11,294 nt of DNA from Planctomycetota bacterium (lineage in GTDB: Bacteria; Planctomycetota; Brocadiia; JAJRTI01): positions 1-11,294 of the forward strand of contig JAJRTI010000530.1 in assembly GCA_024278415.1 (NCBI GenBank). Direction: 5' to 3'. This document shows positions 1-7,037 of the stretch, one piece after another. Position numbers and translations under genes: made by a program. Within the stretch, counting starts at the first letter, position 1, and every line of letters starts with the position of its first letter. The notes below the pieces were generated by a model. It was not told the DNA's origin. It did not search any database and was given only the letters and a program-made list of their open reading frames with translations.

Positions 1-234
1 GCGGGCAAGTATTGCGATGTCGTCACGTTCAACTACTACGGCAGCGTCGACTTGGACCGGGAGGTCGCGCTCGGCAGTTGGCAGGGCCGGGACGAGCCGC
101 TGCCCGACACCTTTCGGCGTTTCCACCAACTGAGCGGCCGGCCGCTGATCGTGACCGAATGGTCGTTCCCTGCGCTGGATAGTGGCCTCCCGTGCACGCA
201 CGGCGCGGGCCAGCGCTTCCGCACGCAGGCCTAG
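1..234 (+). CDS. Glycoside hydrolase (agarase/beta-galactosidase-like), fragment ending at in-frame TAG
   Basis: Frame 1 is open from the first base to TAG at 232-234, giving the last 77 residues before the stop; the gene's start lies outside the window. An early FNYYG motif and the later VTEWSFPALDSGLP segment match strands 6-7 of a clan GH-A (beta/alpha)8 barrel. In that clan the Glu of TEW (residue 53 here, bases 157-159) is the usual nucleophile. The same frame resumes after the stop and carries the expected end of the barrel, so this is the front part of one broken or read-through gene with the entry at 268-1503. The closest resemblance I recognise is to proteins annotated as beta-agarase or GH42-like beta-galactosidase. 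The substrate cannot be fixed from this fragment. If the stop is real, the product lacks strand 8 and would probably be inactive. Confidence 0.6.
   Translation, partial: AGKYCDVVTFNYYGSVDLDREVALGSWQGRDEPLPDTFRRFHQLSGRPLIVTEWSFPALDSGLPCTHGAGQRFRTQA
232..234 (+). other. In-frame amber stop interrupting the glycoside hydrolase
   Basis: TAG in frame 1 separates ...RTQA from RAKATSIYARTMLRMPF. The two sides read as one protein with no shift of frame, which fits a single substitution in a Gln (CAG) or Glu (GAG) codon. TAG also ends the ORFs at 1501-1503, 3800-3802 and 5471-5473 at plausible protein ends, so general reassignment of TAG is unlikely. Confidence 0.8.
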
Positions 235-267
235 CGCGCAAAGGCCACGTCGATCTACGCGCGCACC

Positions 268-1503
268 ATGCTGCGCATGCCGTTTCTGCTAGGGTACGAC
301 TACTTCATGTGGGTCGACGAGCCCGCGCTGGGCATTTCCTCCAAATTCCCCGAAAACACCAACTACGGACTCGTGAACGAGGAGAACGAACCGTACCCTG
401 AGATCGTGGCCGCGCTGACCGACGTGCACAGGAACGCGGCGCGTCTGCGCCGGGAAGGCTTGGCGAAGCTGCCGCCGCCCAAGCGTCCGCTCGAACCGCC
501 CAAGGGGCCCGCGGGGACAGAGATCGTGCTGTGGAACAACTCGCCCTTGAACTTGCCCGCGGCGCCCGTCTGGATTCCCGCGGCCCCATCGACCCGCGCG
601 TTGCAGTTGTTCGATGGCAAGAAGTGGCGCACGATCCCCACGCAGATCGCGCCGCGGCCCAGCCGCGCGCCGGCCGCGGTCGTCCATGTTGGCCCGGCGC
701 GGCCTGGCCAAGCGTTGTTTCTGCGCAGCGCGAAGCAAGCGCCGCAAACGGCCGCGCATCCCGGCCTGCGCGTCGACTGGCGGCCCGGCGCCCGCGCGTT
801 TCGGGTGGACGCGGGAGCGTTCCAACTCGCGGGCGGGCTGGGTGCGAATCGGCTCGTGCAAAAGGTCGCGCATCGCGGCCTCCCGCTGGGCAGTTACACC
901 GCGATGCTCCACGTCATGACGAACCGCAACGAATGGGTCGACGTGGCCCAGACGACGGACGTGCGCATCACCGCCGGACCGCTCGCCGCGGTGCTGGACT
1001 TGACCGGCCGCACGGAGTCCGATCGGTATGCGTTCGAGATCACCCATCGCCTCACCGTGTTCCCGGGCGCGGACTGGTTTGTGGCGGAGTTGATATCCGT
1101 GCGCAACCTGGGCGCGAAGCCGCTGCACGTGAAGGGCTTCTTCTTTCGCTTCTACAGTGCGATCGGCGGCGACGCGGCGAACGACGCGGCCACCCACGTG
1201 GGCATTGTCCCGCGTTTGTGGGGCAGCGCGCCTCGCGACGCGTGGTGGGATGCGAAGATCGGCGCGTACTGGGGCTGCTTGTCGCCCTTGCGCGATCCGA
1301 TGCGCGTTTACTTCTGGCTCGACCCCCAGGGCGGCCAGCACCCGGACGCGAGATGGATCGTGGACATGACAGTCGCCCCCGGCCAAACCTATCGCCCGGC
1401 GCGGCCAATCTTCGTCATCGCCCTGGCCGGCCGCGGCGGCACGAAAGCTTGGGACGCGCAGGCCCACCGCGTCCACGCAATCGCGGCGTTGCCGGTGCAA
1501 TAG
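268..1503 (+). CDS. C-terminal part of the glycoside hydrolase: barrel end plus beta-rich domain
   Basis: This 411-residue ORF starts at the first ATG after the TAG at 232-234, in the same frame as the upstream fragment. Residues 1-60 hold the end of a GH-A barrel: GYDYFMWVDEPALG followed by ENTNYGLVNEENEPY, the strand-8 pattern seen in agarase-like and beta-galactosidase-like enzymes. A proline-rich linker (about 68-82) leads to a long domain (about 84-411) rich in alternating hydrophobic and aromatic residues, for example EITHRLTVFPGADWFVAEL, which I read as a beta-sandwich accessory domain of unknown specificity. There is no signal peptide or clear Shine-Dalgarno at 268, so this ATG is probably not a natural start; the ORF is better read as the rear of the gene beginning before base 1. 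The long intact frame after the stop argues for a recent mutation, stop-codon readthrough or a sequence error. Confidence 0.6.
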   Translation: MLRMPFLLGYDYFMWVDEPALGISSKFPENTNYGLVNEENEPYPEIVAALTDVHRNAARLRREGLAKLPPPKRPLEPPKGPAGTEIVLWNNSPLNLPAAPVWIPAAPSTRALQLFDGKKWRTIPTQIAPRPSRAPAAVVHVGPARPGQALFLRSAKQAPQTAAHPGLRVDWRPGARAFRVDAGAFQLAGGLGANRLVQKVAHRGLPLGSYTAMLHVMTNRNEWVDVAQTTDVRITAGPLAAVLDLTGRTESDRYAFEITHRLTVFPGADWFVAELISVRNLGAKPLHVKGFFFRFYSAIGGDAANDAATHVGIVPRLWGSAPRDAWWDAKIGAYWGCLSPLRDPMRVYFWLDPQGGQHPDARWIVDMTVAPGQTYRPARPIFVIALAGRGGTKAWDAQAHRVHAIAALPVQ

Positions 1504-1655
1504 GCCACACAACCGCCGCCGCCGGACGCTCTCCGCCGCCCCGGCTCCATCGGGGTGCGCTTGTCGTTGACTGCCCCTCTCGCCAGGATTACGTTACTGC
1601 GCTCACTCATCATGTGCTTGCGCCGCGGCGGGCGAGCGTCCCACGGATACAAAAC

Positions 1656-2609
1656 GTGATTGGCGTCGATCAGCGGAACAACCTGGCTCGCACGGCTGCC
1701 TGTCTCGCAGCAACCTGGCTCGCCGCCGCGAGCGCCGCGGACTCCGGCGGCGCACTCGCGCGCCTCGACGTGTGCCATCCGCTTTGGCGAAGCCACACGC
1801 CCGAGATTCGCGCAATCGGCGAGAAGCTCATGGGCATGCAGACGCTCGATCTGCGCACGTTGCGTTTCTACTTCAGGCCGGGCAAGACCCCACTCACTGC
1901 GGACGGGGCGGTGCGCATCGAGTACGGTTTGCGGGCAGCGCTTTCCCCTGAGGAATGGGGCCGCGCCTCCGGCTGGGTTCGCCAGTGGCAAGCCAAGGGC
2001 CGGGTCGATCAAGGCCAACTGAGCCGGCTATGCGCCGCGCTCGTGCGCGCCGAGGCCAAGCTCGCGGCGACCGCCACCGGCGCCGCGCAGGAGAGGGCGC
2101 GCTTCGAGGAGATGCTCGCACTCCGGCAGCAACTGGCCGACCTGCGCACGCGGCGGCGTTGGTCCGGCCTGAGCGGCGAGGAGCAGGCGGAAGTGCTCGC
2201 GGCGTATCGGCTATGGCCGCGGTTGGCCGCGGCCGCGCTTGGCGAGACGAAGAAGCTCGCCGGAGGCATCGGCCCGGACGAGCCGCGAACGAGGCGCGCC
2301 CTGGCCGCGCTCCTGCGCCAGTACGTAAGCGCGGCCATATGGGCGTCGGGGCAGTCGATGCTCCGCCGGGCGAAGGAGTTGATGCCCAAGAAGCGGTTGC
2401 TGTTGCCGGACGAAGGCTCCGAAGGGGAGCGGAAAGCGGCCGACGCGGCCGTGGCCAGGGTCCAGGCTATCGCCGCCCGGGCCCGGCAGGAGTTCGGCGA
2501 GGCCGCGCGCGTCCAGGGGGGCAGCCACGCGGCGCTCTCGGATCGCCGCGTGATGGGCGCCGAGCGCGCAATCCTTGAAACCCGGATCGGGATGGAGGCG
2601 CCTCAGTGA
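1656..2609 (+). CDS. Secreted, mainly helical protein of unknown function
   Basis: I do not recognise this family. The frame is open from much further upstream, but that part is a shadow of the glycoside hydrolase. I chose GTG 1656 because it places a signal peptide at the N-terminus: a short n-region with Arg12, a hydrophobic stretch AACLAATWLAAASA, and a likely AlaXAla cleavage near residue 28. GTG 1614 is the alternative start. The product is 317 residues. After the segment GALARLDVCHPLWRSHTPEI it is rich in Ala, Arg, Glu and Leu, with long predicted amphipathic helices (about 93-165 and 205-290) and no motif I can assign. Its stop TGA (2607-2609) overlaps the start of the C11-type peptidase gene, so the two are probably co-translated and may act together in the periplasm. 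A role as substrate, inhibitor or chaperone of the peptidase is speculation. Confidence 0.7.
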   Translation: MIGVDQRNNLARTAACLAATWLAAASAADSGGALARLDVCHPLWRSHTPEIRAIGEKLMGMQTLDLRTLRFYFRPGKTPLTADGAVRIEYGLRAALSPEEWGRASGWVRQWQAKGRVDQGQLSRLCAALVRAEAKLAATATGAAQERARFEEMLALRQQLADLRTRRRWSGLSGEEQAEVLAAYRLWPRLAAAALGETKKLAGGIGPDEPRTRRALAALLRQYVSAAIWASGQSMLRRAKELMPKKRLLLPDEGSEGERKAADAAVARVQAIAARARQEFGEAARVQGGSHAALSDRRVMGAERAILETRIGMEAPQ

Positions 2610-3802
2610 TGCGCGCTTCGATGTTCCTTGTGCTTGCCCTGTGCTCGGCCGGCCAGACCGCCGAACTTGAGCCGTGGACGTTCGTGTTCGTCGTGGACGC
2701 GAACACGCCCGCGCCAACGGAGACGCGCGTCGCGCTGGACGCGGTCGCCGCGCAAGTGGTGGACGTGGCGCGCCGCGCGCCGCAGCACCGGTTCGCCATC
2801 CTTCACGCGCCGAGCGATGGCGGACCTCTGCGGTTGACGTTGGTGCGCGAGGGAAAAGCGCACGTGGAGGCCGCGGTTCGGGAGCGCGAGATCCTCTCGA
2901 TCTTGCGCCGCGCGTATCCGACGGGCCGGGCCGGGCGTGCGGCGTTCGTGTTCGTGGGCCATTCGCCGCGGCTGTTGTCCGGCGGCCCGAACACGGCCGG
3001 CAACGCGCTCGAAGATGCGTTAGCGCCACTTCGGGCCATCGTGGAGGCAGGGGGCGAGCCCGTGGACCTTGTCGTGCTGCACTGCTGCCACGGCGCGCGC
3101 ATCGAGCTGCTGGCCGAGTTGTCGCCGTGGACGCGCTTGGTCGTGGCCAGCTCTGATTTCATGCAGCCGCAGGACATCGACTACTCGGTCCTCGCCGACG
3201 CCGAAGCGGGCCGCTCGGCAGAGGCCTTGGCAGAGCGCTTGATCGAGTCCGTCCCCTTGGATCGACGAGCGTTCGCGGTCATGCGTGCGGACACCGAGCG
3301 CTTCGGCGCATTCCTGCACGAATTCGACGCGTTCAGCGCGTTGCTCAAGACGGCCGTCGAGATCGGCGAACTCAGCCCATCGGAGTTTGGGGACTTGTTC
3401 AGACCGGCGAGTGCCGAACTTCGCGGCCACGTGCGACTGCTGCCACTGCTGAGCTACGCGGCGCGGGCGCACTGGCTCCCGAAGGAGGCGAGGCGCCACG
3501 CGGCCGCGGCCGCGCATGCATTGCGGCCGCTGTTGCCAGTCGGGGCCGACCGCGTCATGCTCGAGTTCCCATGGCGGGCGTATTGGCCCGAGGAGCGTTG
3601 GCGCCAGTTCGAGCAGTCGCGCTTCGCCAAGCAATGTTCGTGGCCAGCCGCGGTCGCCGCGGCAAGGGACATGGCGGCGCTGCCCGATCCCCTCTTCCTG
3701 GGCTGGGAGCTGGAGCGTGAGCTTGTGTCGCGGGTTTGGAGTCCCGCCTTCAGGCGGTCGGCGTTGACTCGCGGAATCGCGCCAAGACGTGACGCCCAAT
3801 AG
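2609..3802 (+). CDS. Secreted C11 (clostripain-like) cysteine peptidase homologue
   Basis: Start ATG 2609 overlaps the preceding TGA; GTG 2606 one codon earlier is equally possible, and GGAGG at 2594-2598 serves either. The product is 397 residues with signal peptide MRASMFLVLALCSAGQTA. The mature protein opens with PWTFVFVVDAN, matching the WTFMVYMDADN strand that opens family C11 domains. The clan CD pair appears as His118 in FVFVGHSPRLLSGG (family WDHGGG) and Cys160 in VDLVVLHCCHGARIELLAEL (family DLIGFDACLMG...). VVASSDFMQPQDIDYSVL then matches the substrate-loop region (MVASEE...GWDY). The family cleaves after basic residues, often after self-processing. The Asp before the catalytic Cys is replaced by His-Cys, so activity or specificity may differ. 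The C-terminal half is helical and unassigned. The last residues are encoded across a small palindromic repeat. Export to the periplasm or outer envelope is inferred. Confidence 0.7.
   Translation: MRASMFLVLALCSAGQTAELEPWTFVFVVDANTPAPTETRVALDAVAAQVVDVARRAPQHRFAILHAPSDGGPLRLTLVREGKAHVEAAVREREILSILRRAYPTGRAGRAAFVFVGHSPRLLSGGPNTAGNALEDALAPLRAIVEAGGEPVDLVVLHCCHGARIELLAELSPWTRLVVASSDFMQPQDIDYSVLADAEAGRSAEALAERLIESVPLDRRAFAVMRADTERFGAFLHEFDAFSALLKTAVEIGELSPSEFGDLFRPASAELRGHVRLLPLLSYAARAHWLPKEARRHAAAAAHALRPLLPVGADRVMLEFPWRAYWPEERWRQFEQSRFAKQCSWPAAVAAARDMAALPDPLFLGWELERELVSRVWSPAFRRSALTRGIAPRRDAQ
3736..3757 (+). repeat. Small REP-like palindromic element inside the peptidase 3' end
   Basis: The stretch contains GGAGTCCCGCC, a TTCA loop (3749-3752) and GGCGG; the perfect arms are CCGCC 3744-3748 and GGCGG 3753-3757. 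It resembles short dispersed elements I have seen in several planctomycete and verrucomicrobial genomes. That resemblance is from memory, and only one copy is visible here. It lies within the coding frame and contributes WSPAFRRSAL to the peptidase tail. Confidence 0.4.
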
Positions 3803-3808
3803 GGGCCT

Positions 3809-3825
3809 GGCAACACGACGTTGCC
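3809..3825 (+). terminator. Weak hairpin after the peptidase gene
   Basis: GGCAAC (3809-3814) and GTTGCC (3820-3825) form a perfect 6-bp stem with a 5-base loop, 6 bases after the peptidase stop. No T-run follows, so it is not a classical intrinsic terminator. It could slow transcription or protect the mRNA 3' end. Confidence 0.25.
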
Positions 3826-3828
3826 TCA

Positions 3829-3844
3829 GCGTTCGATCGAATGC
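3829..3844. promoter_or_regulatory. 16-base palindrome upstream of the pectate lyase promoter
   Basis: GCGTTCGATCGAATGC is self-complementary except for one G/T position (3831 against 3842), with the perfect core TTCGATCGAA. It ends 41 bases before the -35 box of the promoter at 3886-3913, a distance typical of an activator or repressor site. No regulator is identified in the window. Confidence 0.3.
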
Positions 3845-3885
3845 CACCCCGCGCAGAACGTGAGCACCCTGGCTTCGGAATTGTG

Positions 3886-3913
3886 TTGACTGCCGCTCGG
3901 AGGGTGATAGAAT
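3886..3913 (+). promoter_or_regulatory. Sigma70-type promoter for the pectate lyase gene
   Basis: TTGACT (3886-3891, five of six matches to TTGACA) is followed after 16 bases by TAGAAT (3908-3913, five of six matches to TATAAT), in an AT-richer patch of an otherwise GC-rich sequence. Transcription should start near 3920. This is the best promoter match in the window and probably drives the pectate lyase gene; it may also feed guaB and ribBA, since only 34 bases separate the lyase stop from guaB. Confidence 0.65.
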
Positions 3914-3919
3914 ATCTCA

Positions 3920-3933
3920 ATGGGTGTACCCAT
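3920..3933. promoter_or_regulatory. Inverted repeat at the predicted transcription start
   Basis: ATGGGT and ACCCAT are perfect inverted arms separated by GT. The site begins at the predicted +1 of the upstream promoter, a classic place for a repressor operator. It also contains an in-frame ATG that could serve as a leaderless start for the pectate lyase gene. No regulator gene is nearby to match it. Confidence 0.35.
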
Positions 3934-3994
3934 CAATAGCCAGGTAGCCAATTGCGGGCCTTTCCTTCCCTTCCGCACGGGCGTTCTTTCGGCC

Positions 3995-5473
3995 ATGAAC
4001 AGGCGCCGTCTCTCCGTTGTTATTGGGCTCGTGGCGCTTTCGCGTGTTTTGTGCGCGGCCGATGGCCCACTTGACCAGGCCCGCGCGGCCATGCGCAGGG
4101 CTGGCACATACTGGGCCACGAAGATGGCCTCTCACGGCGGATACGTGTGGGAGTGCAGCACCGACTTCACGACCCGGCGCCGCGGCGAAAGCGGCAATTT
4201 GCCGTTGACCACGAATTGGGTGCAGCCGCCGGGCACGCCGTCCGTCGGCATGGCGTTCGTCGCCGCGTACGAAGCCACCGGCGAGAAGCTCTACCTCGAC
4301 GCCGCGCTCGCCGCGGCCCACTGCCTCGCCTGGGGCCAACTCCAGTCCGGCGGGTGGGCGTACAGCATCGAGTTCGACCCCAAGCGCAACCGATACTGGT
4401 ATCACCATATCCCCGAACAAGTCGCCAAGAGCAAACGCCTGCGCAACACCACCACGTTCGACGACAACACCACGCAGGCCGCGCTGCGCCTGCTCCTGGC
4501 GGTGGACCAGTATGTGGACGACGCGAAGGTCGACGGGGCGATCGGCCGCGCGCTCCGGTGTTTCCTCGATGCGCAGTACAAGGGCGGCAACTGGGACGGC
4601 GCGTGGCCGCAGCGCTATCCCTATCCCAAGAAGGGATACGGCCGGCTGCCCACCTTCAACGACAACACCATGAGCGACTGCGTGCGCACCATGCTCGCGG
4701 CCGCGAGGCAATACCCGGACCGGCCGGAGTTGATGGCGAGCGTGAAGCGGTGCTTGGAGTTTTATCTGCGGTCGCAGCAACCCGAGCCGCAGGCCGGCTG
4801 GGCCCAGCAGTGCGATGAGAACCTCAAGCCGGCCTGGGCGCGGCGTTTCGAGCCGCCCTCCATCACCGGCGGCGAGTCGAGCGGCAACTGCCGCCTGCTC
4901 ATGGATATGTACATCGAGTTTGGCGACCCGCGCTATCTCGACGCGGTCGGCAAGTGCGTGGCGTGGTACAAGCGCTCACGCATTGGCGGCAAACCCGGCC
5001 GGGGGATCTGGGCCCGCTTTTACGAGCCCGGCACGAACAGACCGCTCTACTTCACGCGCACGTACAAACTCACGTACGACGACAGCGACCTCCCCGTGCA
5101 CTACTCATTCAAGGGTGGCTATGGTGTGGGCGGCATGATGCGGCGCTACGAGGAGCTGAAGAAGCGCGGCCGGGATTATTACCTGGCGCGGCTGAACCAC
5201 AAGAAGACACCGGCCGACTATGCCGCGGAGGCCAAGTCGCTCGCACGGAAGGTCCGGAAGCTCATCGCTGGCCTCGACGGCGAAGGCCGCTGGGTCAAGG
5301 TCGTGGCCAAGCGTGAGCAAGTGCGCGACAAGAAAGGCCGCGTCGGCTATGTCGTCGATAAAAACGTGAAGATCCCCATGATGTATTCGCGCACGTTCAA
5401 CCGCAACATGAGAACCCTGGCGCGGTACATTGCTGCGGCGCAGGGCGGCCCAGCCGTGGACGGCAATCAGTAG
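3995..5473 (+). CDS. Secreted PL10-type pectate lyase
   Basis: The family (polysaccharide lyase 10) cleaves polygalacturonate by beta-elimination on an (alpha/alpha) toroid, using calcium and an arginine base. Start ATG 3995 gives a textbook signal peptide, MNRRRLSVVIGLVALSRVLCAA, and a 492-residue product. ATG 3920 is in frame but would bury that signal. Recognisable segments in order are SHGGYVWECSTD (47-58), TPSVGMAFVAAYEATGE (81-97), TTTFDDNTTQAALRLL (152-167), GGNWDGAWPQRYPYP (198-211), LPTFNDNTMSDCV (218-230), WAQQCDENLKPAWARRFEPP (269-288), GGESSGN (292-298), and IWARFYEPGTNRPLYFTRTY (338-357) with DDSDLP. The paired Asp-Asn and Arg clusters sit where the family keeps its metal and catalytic residues; exact assignment needs an alignment. 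Residues 400-492 form a charged tail beyond the usual domain. The stop TAG lies in a heptanucleotide repeat. No strong Shine-Dalgarno is seen. Confidence 0.85.
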   Translation: MNRRRLSVVIGLVALSRVLCAADGPLDQARAAMRRAGTYWATKMASHGGYVWECSTDFTTRRRGESGNLPLTTNWVQPPGTPSVGMAFVAAYEATGEKLYLDAALAAAHCLAWGQLQSGGWAYSIEFDPKRNRYWYHHIPEQVAKSKRLRNTTTFDDNTTQAALRLLLAVDQYVDDAKVDGAIGRALRCFLDAQYKGGNWDGAWPQRYPYPKKGYGRLPTFNDNTMSDCVRTMLAAARQYPDRPELMASVKRCLEFYLRSQQPEPQAGWAQQCDENLKPAWARRFEPPSITGGESSGNCRLLMDMYIEFGDPRYLDAVGKCVAWYKRSRIGGKPGRGIWARFYEPGTNRPLYFTRTYKLTYDDSDLPVHYSFKGGYGVGGMMRRYEELKKRGRDYYLARLNHKKTPADYAAEAKSLARKVRKLIAGLDGEGRWVKVVAKREQVRDKKGRVGYVVDKNVKIPMMYSRTFNRNMRTLARYIAAAQGGPAVDGNQ

Positions 5474-5488
5474 TCAGTAGCCAGTATT
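5468..5488 (+). repeat. Three tandem heptanucleotides (CAGTAGY type)
   Basis: CAGTAGT, CAGTAGC and CAGTATT lie head to tail at 5468-5474, 5475-5481 and 5482-5488. The first unit supplies the final Gln codon and TAG stop of the pectate lyase gene, and the array fills most of the gap before guaB. It is a different heptamer from the one at the right end of the window. Confidence 0.6.
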
Positions 5489-5495
5489 GAGCATC

Positions 5496-5501
5496 GAGGA
5501 G
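5496..5501 (+). promoter_or_regulatory. Shine-Dalgarno of guaB
   Basis: GAGGAG lies 6 bases before ATG 5508 and decides that start over the in-frame TTG at 5487. Confidence 0.75.
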
Positions 5502-5507
5502 TTTCCC

Positions 5508-7034
5508 ATGACAGTTGATCGAGCCGACGGACTCGACGCCCAATCCTTCTTCGACCAGCGCGGCGGCATCACGTACAACGACTTCATCCTGCTGCCGGGC
5601 CACATCGATTTCGGCGTGGATGACGTGTCGCTGGAGACGCAGCTCACGCGCAACATCCGCATCAAGACGCCCATCGTCAGTTCGCCCATGGACACGGTGA
5701 CCGAGTCGACCATGGCCATCTACCTCGCGCTCTTGGGCGGCATCGGCATCGTGCACTACAACAACCCGCGGGCGGAGCAGGTGGCCCTCGTGCGCAGGGC
5801 CAAGCGCTTCGAGAACGGTTTCATTACCGAGCCGGTCGTGCTCGCGCCGCACAACACCATTGCCGATGTCGACCGCATCAAGGCGGACATGGGGTTCTCC
5901 GGCATCCCTATCACCGAAGACGGCACGCTGAAGTCGAAGCTCATCGGCATGGTCAGCCAGCGCGACATTGACTTCGAGGACGACCGAAGCAAGCCCCTGC
6001 GCGAGGTCATGACGACGGACCTGGTGACCGCCAGCGTGGGCGTCACACTTCACGAGGCCAACGAGATCCTCAAGAAGTGCAAGAAGGGCACGCTGCCCAT
6101 CGTCGACGGCGAGGGCCGGCTCGTCTACCTCATGAGCCGCACCGATCTGCTCAAGAACGAAGACTACCCGGACGCGTCCAAGGGCAAGGACAAACGCCTG
6201 CTCGTGGGAGCGGCCGTGTCCACGCGCGACGAAGACCGGGAGCGGCTCGGCGCACTCGTGGACGTGGGGCTCGACATCGTGGTGATCGACTCCGCGCAGG
6301 GCGACTCGTCGTTCCAGATCGACATGATCAAGTACGTGAAGAAGACCCATCCGCATCTGGACGTGATCGGCGGCAACGTGGTCACGCCCCGGCAATGCGC
6401 GAACCTCATCGACGCCGGCGTGGACGCGCTGCGCATCGGCATGGGCCCGGGCTCGATCTGCATCACGCAAGAGACCATGGCCGTGGGCCGATCGCAGGCC
6501 TCCGCGGTGTTCCATTGCGCCAAATTTGCCCGCGAGCAAGGCGTGCCGGTGATCGCGGACGGCGGCATCTCGAACATCGGCCACATCTCCAAGGCGCTCG
6601 CGCTTGGCGCGTCGACCGTCATGATGGGCTCCATGCTCGCCGGCACCCAGGAAGCCCCGGGCGAGTACTTCTACAAGAACGGCGTGCGCCTCAAACGTTA
6701 CCGCGGCATGGCGTCCCTCGAAGCCATGAAGGACGGCGGAGCCAAGCGCTACTTCGCCGAAGATGACCGCATCCGCGTCGCCCAGGGCGTGACGGGCGCG
6801 GTCGTGGATAAGGGCTCTTTGCTAAACTATGTACCCTACCTCAAGCAGGGCCTCGGCCACTCGATGCAAGACCTCGGCTACCGGTCGCTCGATGAACTGC
6901 ACGAGGCGCTCTACCGCGGCGAGGTGCGTTTCGAGGAGCGGTCCGTGTCGGCCCAGCGCGAAGGCGGTGTGCACAGCCTCTACACTTTCGAGGAGCCCCA
7001 CGAGGGTATCTTCGGCCAAAGCCAAGTAAACTAA
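5508..7034 (+). CDS. guaB: Inosine-5'-monophosphate dehydrogenase, eukaryote-like type
   Basis: It oxidises IMP to XMP with NAD+, the committed step to GMP, in the cytoplasm. The 508-residue product has the full (beta/alpha)8 barrel with two CBS domains inserted at about 107-230. The N-terminal [16 protein letters not shown] and SSPMDTVTE are standard. The catalytic loop is [12 protein letters not shown] with Cys318, and the flap has Arg414-Tyr415 (catalytic Arg in the family). Loop ICITQE, flap [14 protein letters not shown] and C-terminal [11 protein letters not shown] match the human enzyme closely, whereas typical bacterial enzymes have SICTTR and PEG at these places. Arg309 and Gln426 align with human Arg322 and Gln441, residues linked to mycophenolic acid sensitivity. 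No stop or frameshift is seen. Three bases separate it from ribBA. Confidence 0.95.
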   Translation: MTVDRADGLDAQSFFDQRGGITYNDFILLPGHIDFGVDDVSLETQLTRNIRIKTPIVSSPMDTVTESTMAIYLALLGGIGIVHYNNPRAEQVALVRRAKRFENGFITEPVVLAPHNTIADVDRIKADMGFSGIPITEDGTLKSKLIGMVSQRDIDFEDDRSKPLREVMTTDLVTASVGVTLHEANEILKKCKKGTLPIVDGEGRLVYLMSRTDLLKNEDYPDASKGKDKRLLVGAAVSTRDEDRERLGALVDVGLDIVVIDSAQGDSSFQIDMIKYVKKTHPHLDVIGGNVVTPRQCANLIDAGVDALRIGMGPGSICITQETMAVGRSQASAVFHCAKFAREQGVPVIADGGISNIGHISKALALGASTVMMGSMLAGTQEAPGEYFYKNGVRLKRYRGMASLEAMKDGGAKRYFAEDDRIRVAQGVTGAVVDKGSLLNYVPYLKQGLGHSMQDLGYRSLDELHEALYRGEVRFEERSVSAQREGGVHSLYTFEEPHEGIFGQSQVN

Positions 7035-7037
7035 CAG

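Noticed and set aside
232..234. TAG as a reassigned sense codon throughout the organism
   Set aside because: Three other ORFs in the window end with TAG at plausible protein ends, and no pyrrolysine or suppressor gene is visible here.
289..1512. 407-codon open frame on the - strand
   Set aside because: Arg/Gly/Ala-rich mirror of the glycoside hydrolase with no recognisable motif.
1567..1595. TTGACT ... TACGTT as a promoter for the helical-protein gene
   Set aside because: The -35 and 17-base spacing are good, but the -10 matches only three of six positions in a GC-rich setting.
531..1655. Upstream extension of the frame of the secreted helical protein
   Set aside because: It overlaps the glycoside hydrolase over more than 900 bases, is Arg- and Pro-rich, and would hide the signal peptide that follows GTG 1656.
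3917..6584. Long - strand frames opposite the pectate lyase and guaB
   Set aside because: Both + strand genes are certain; the - strand products show the biased composition of shadow frames.
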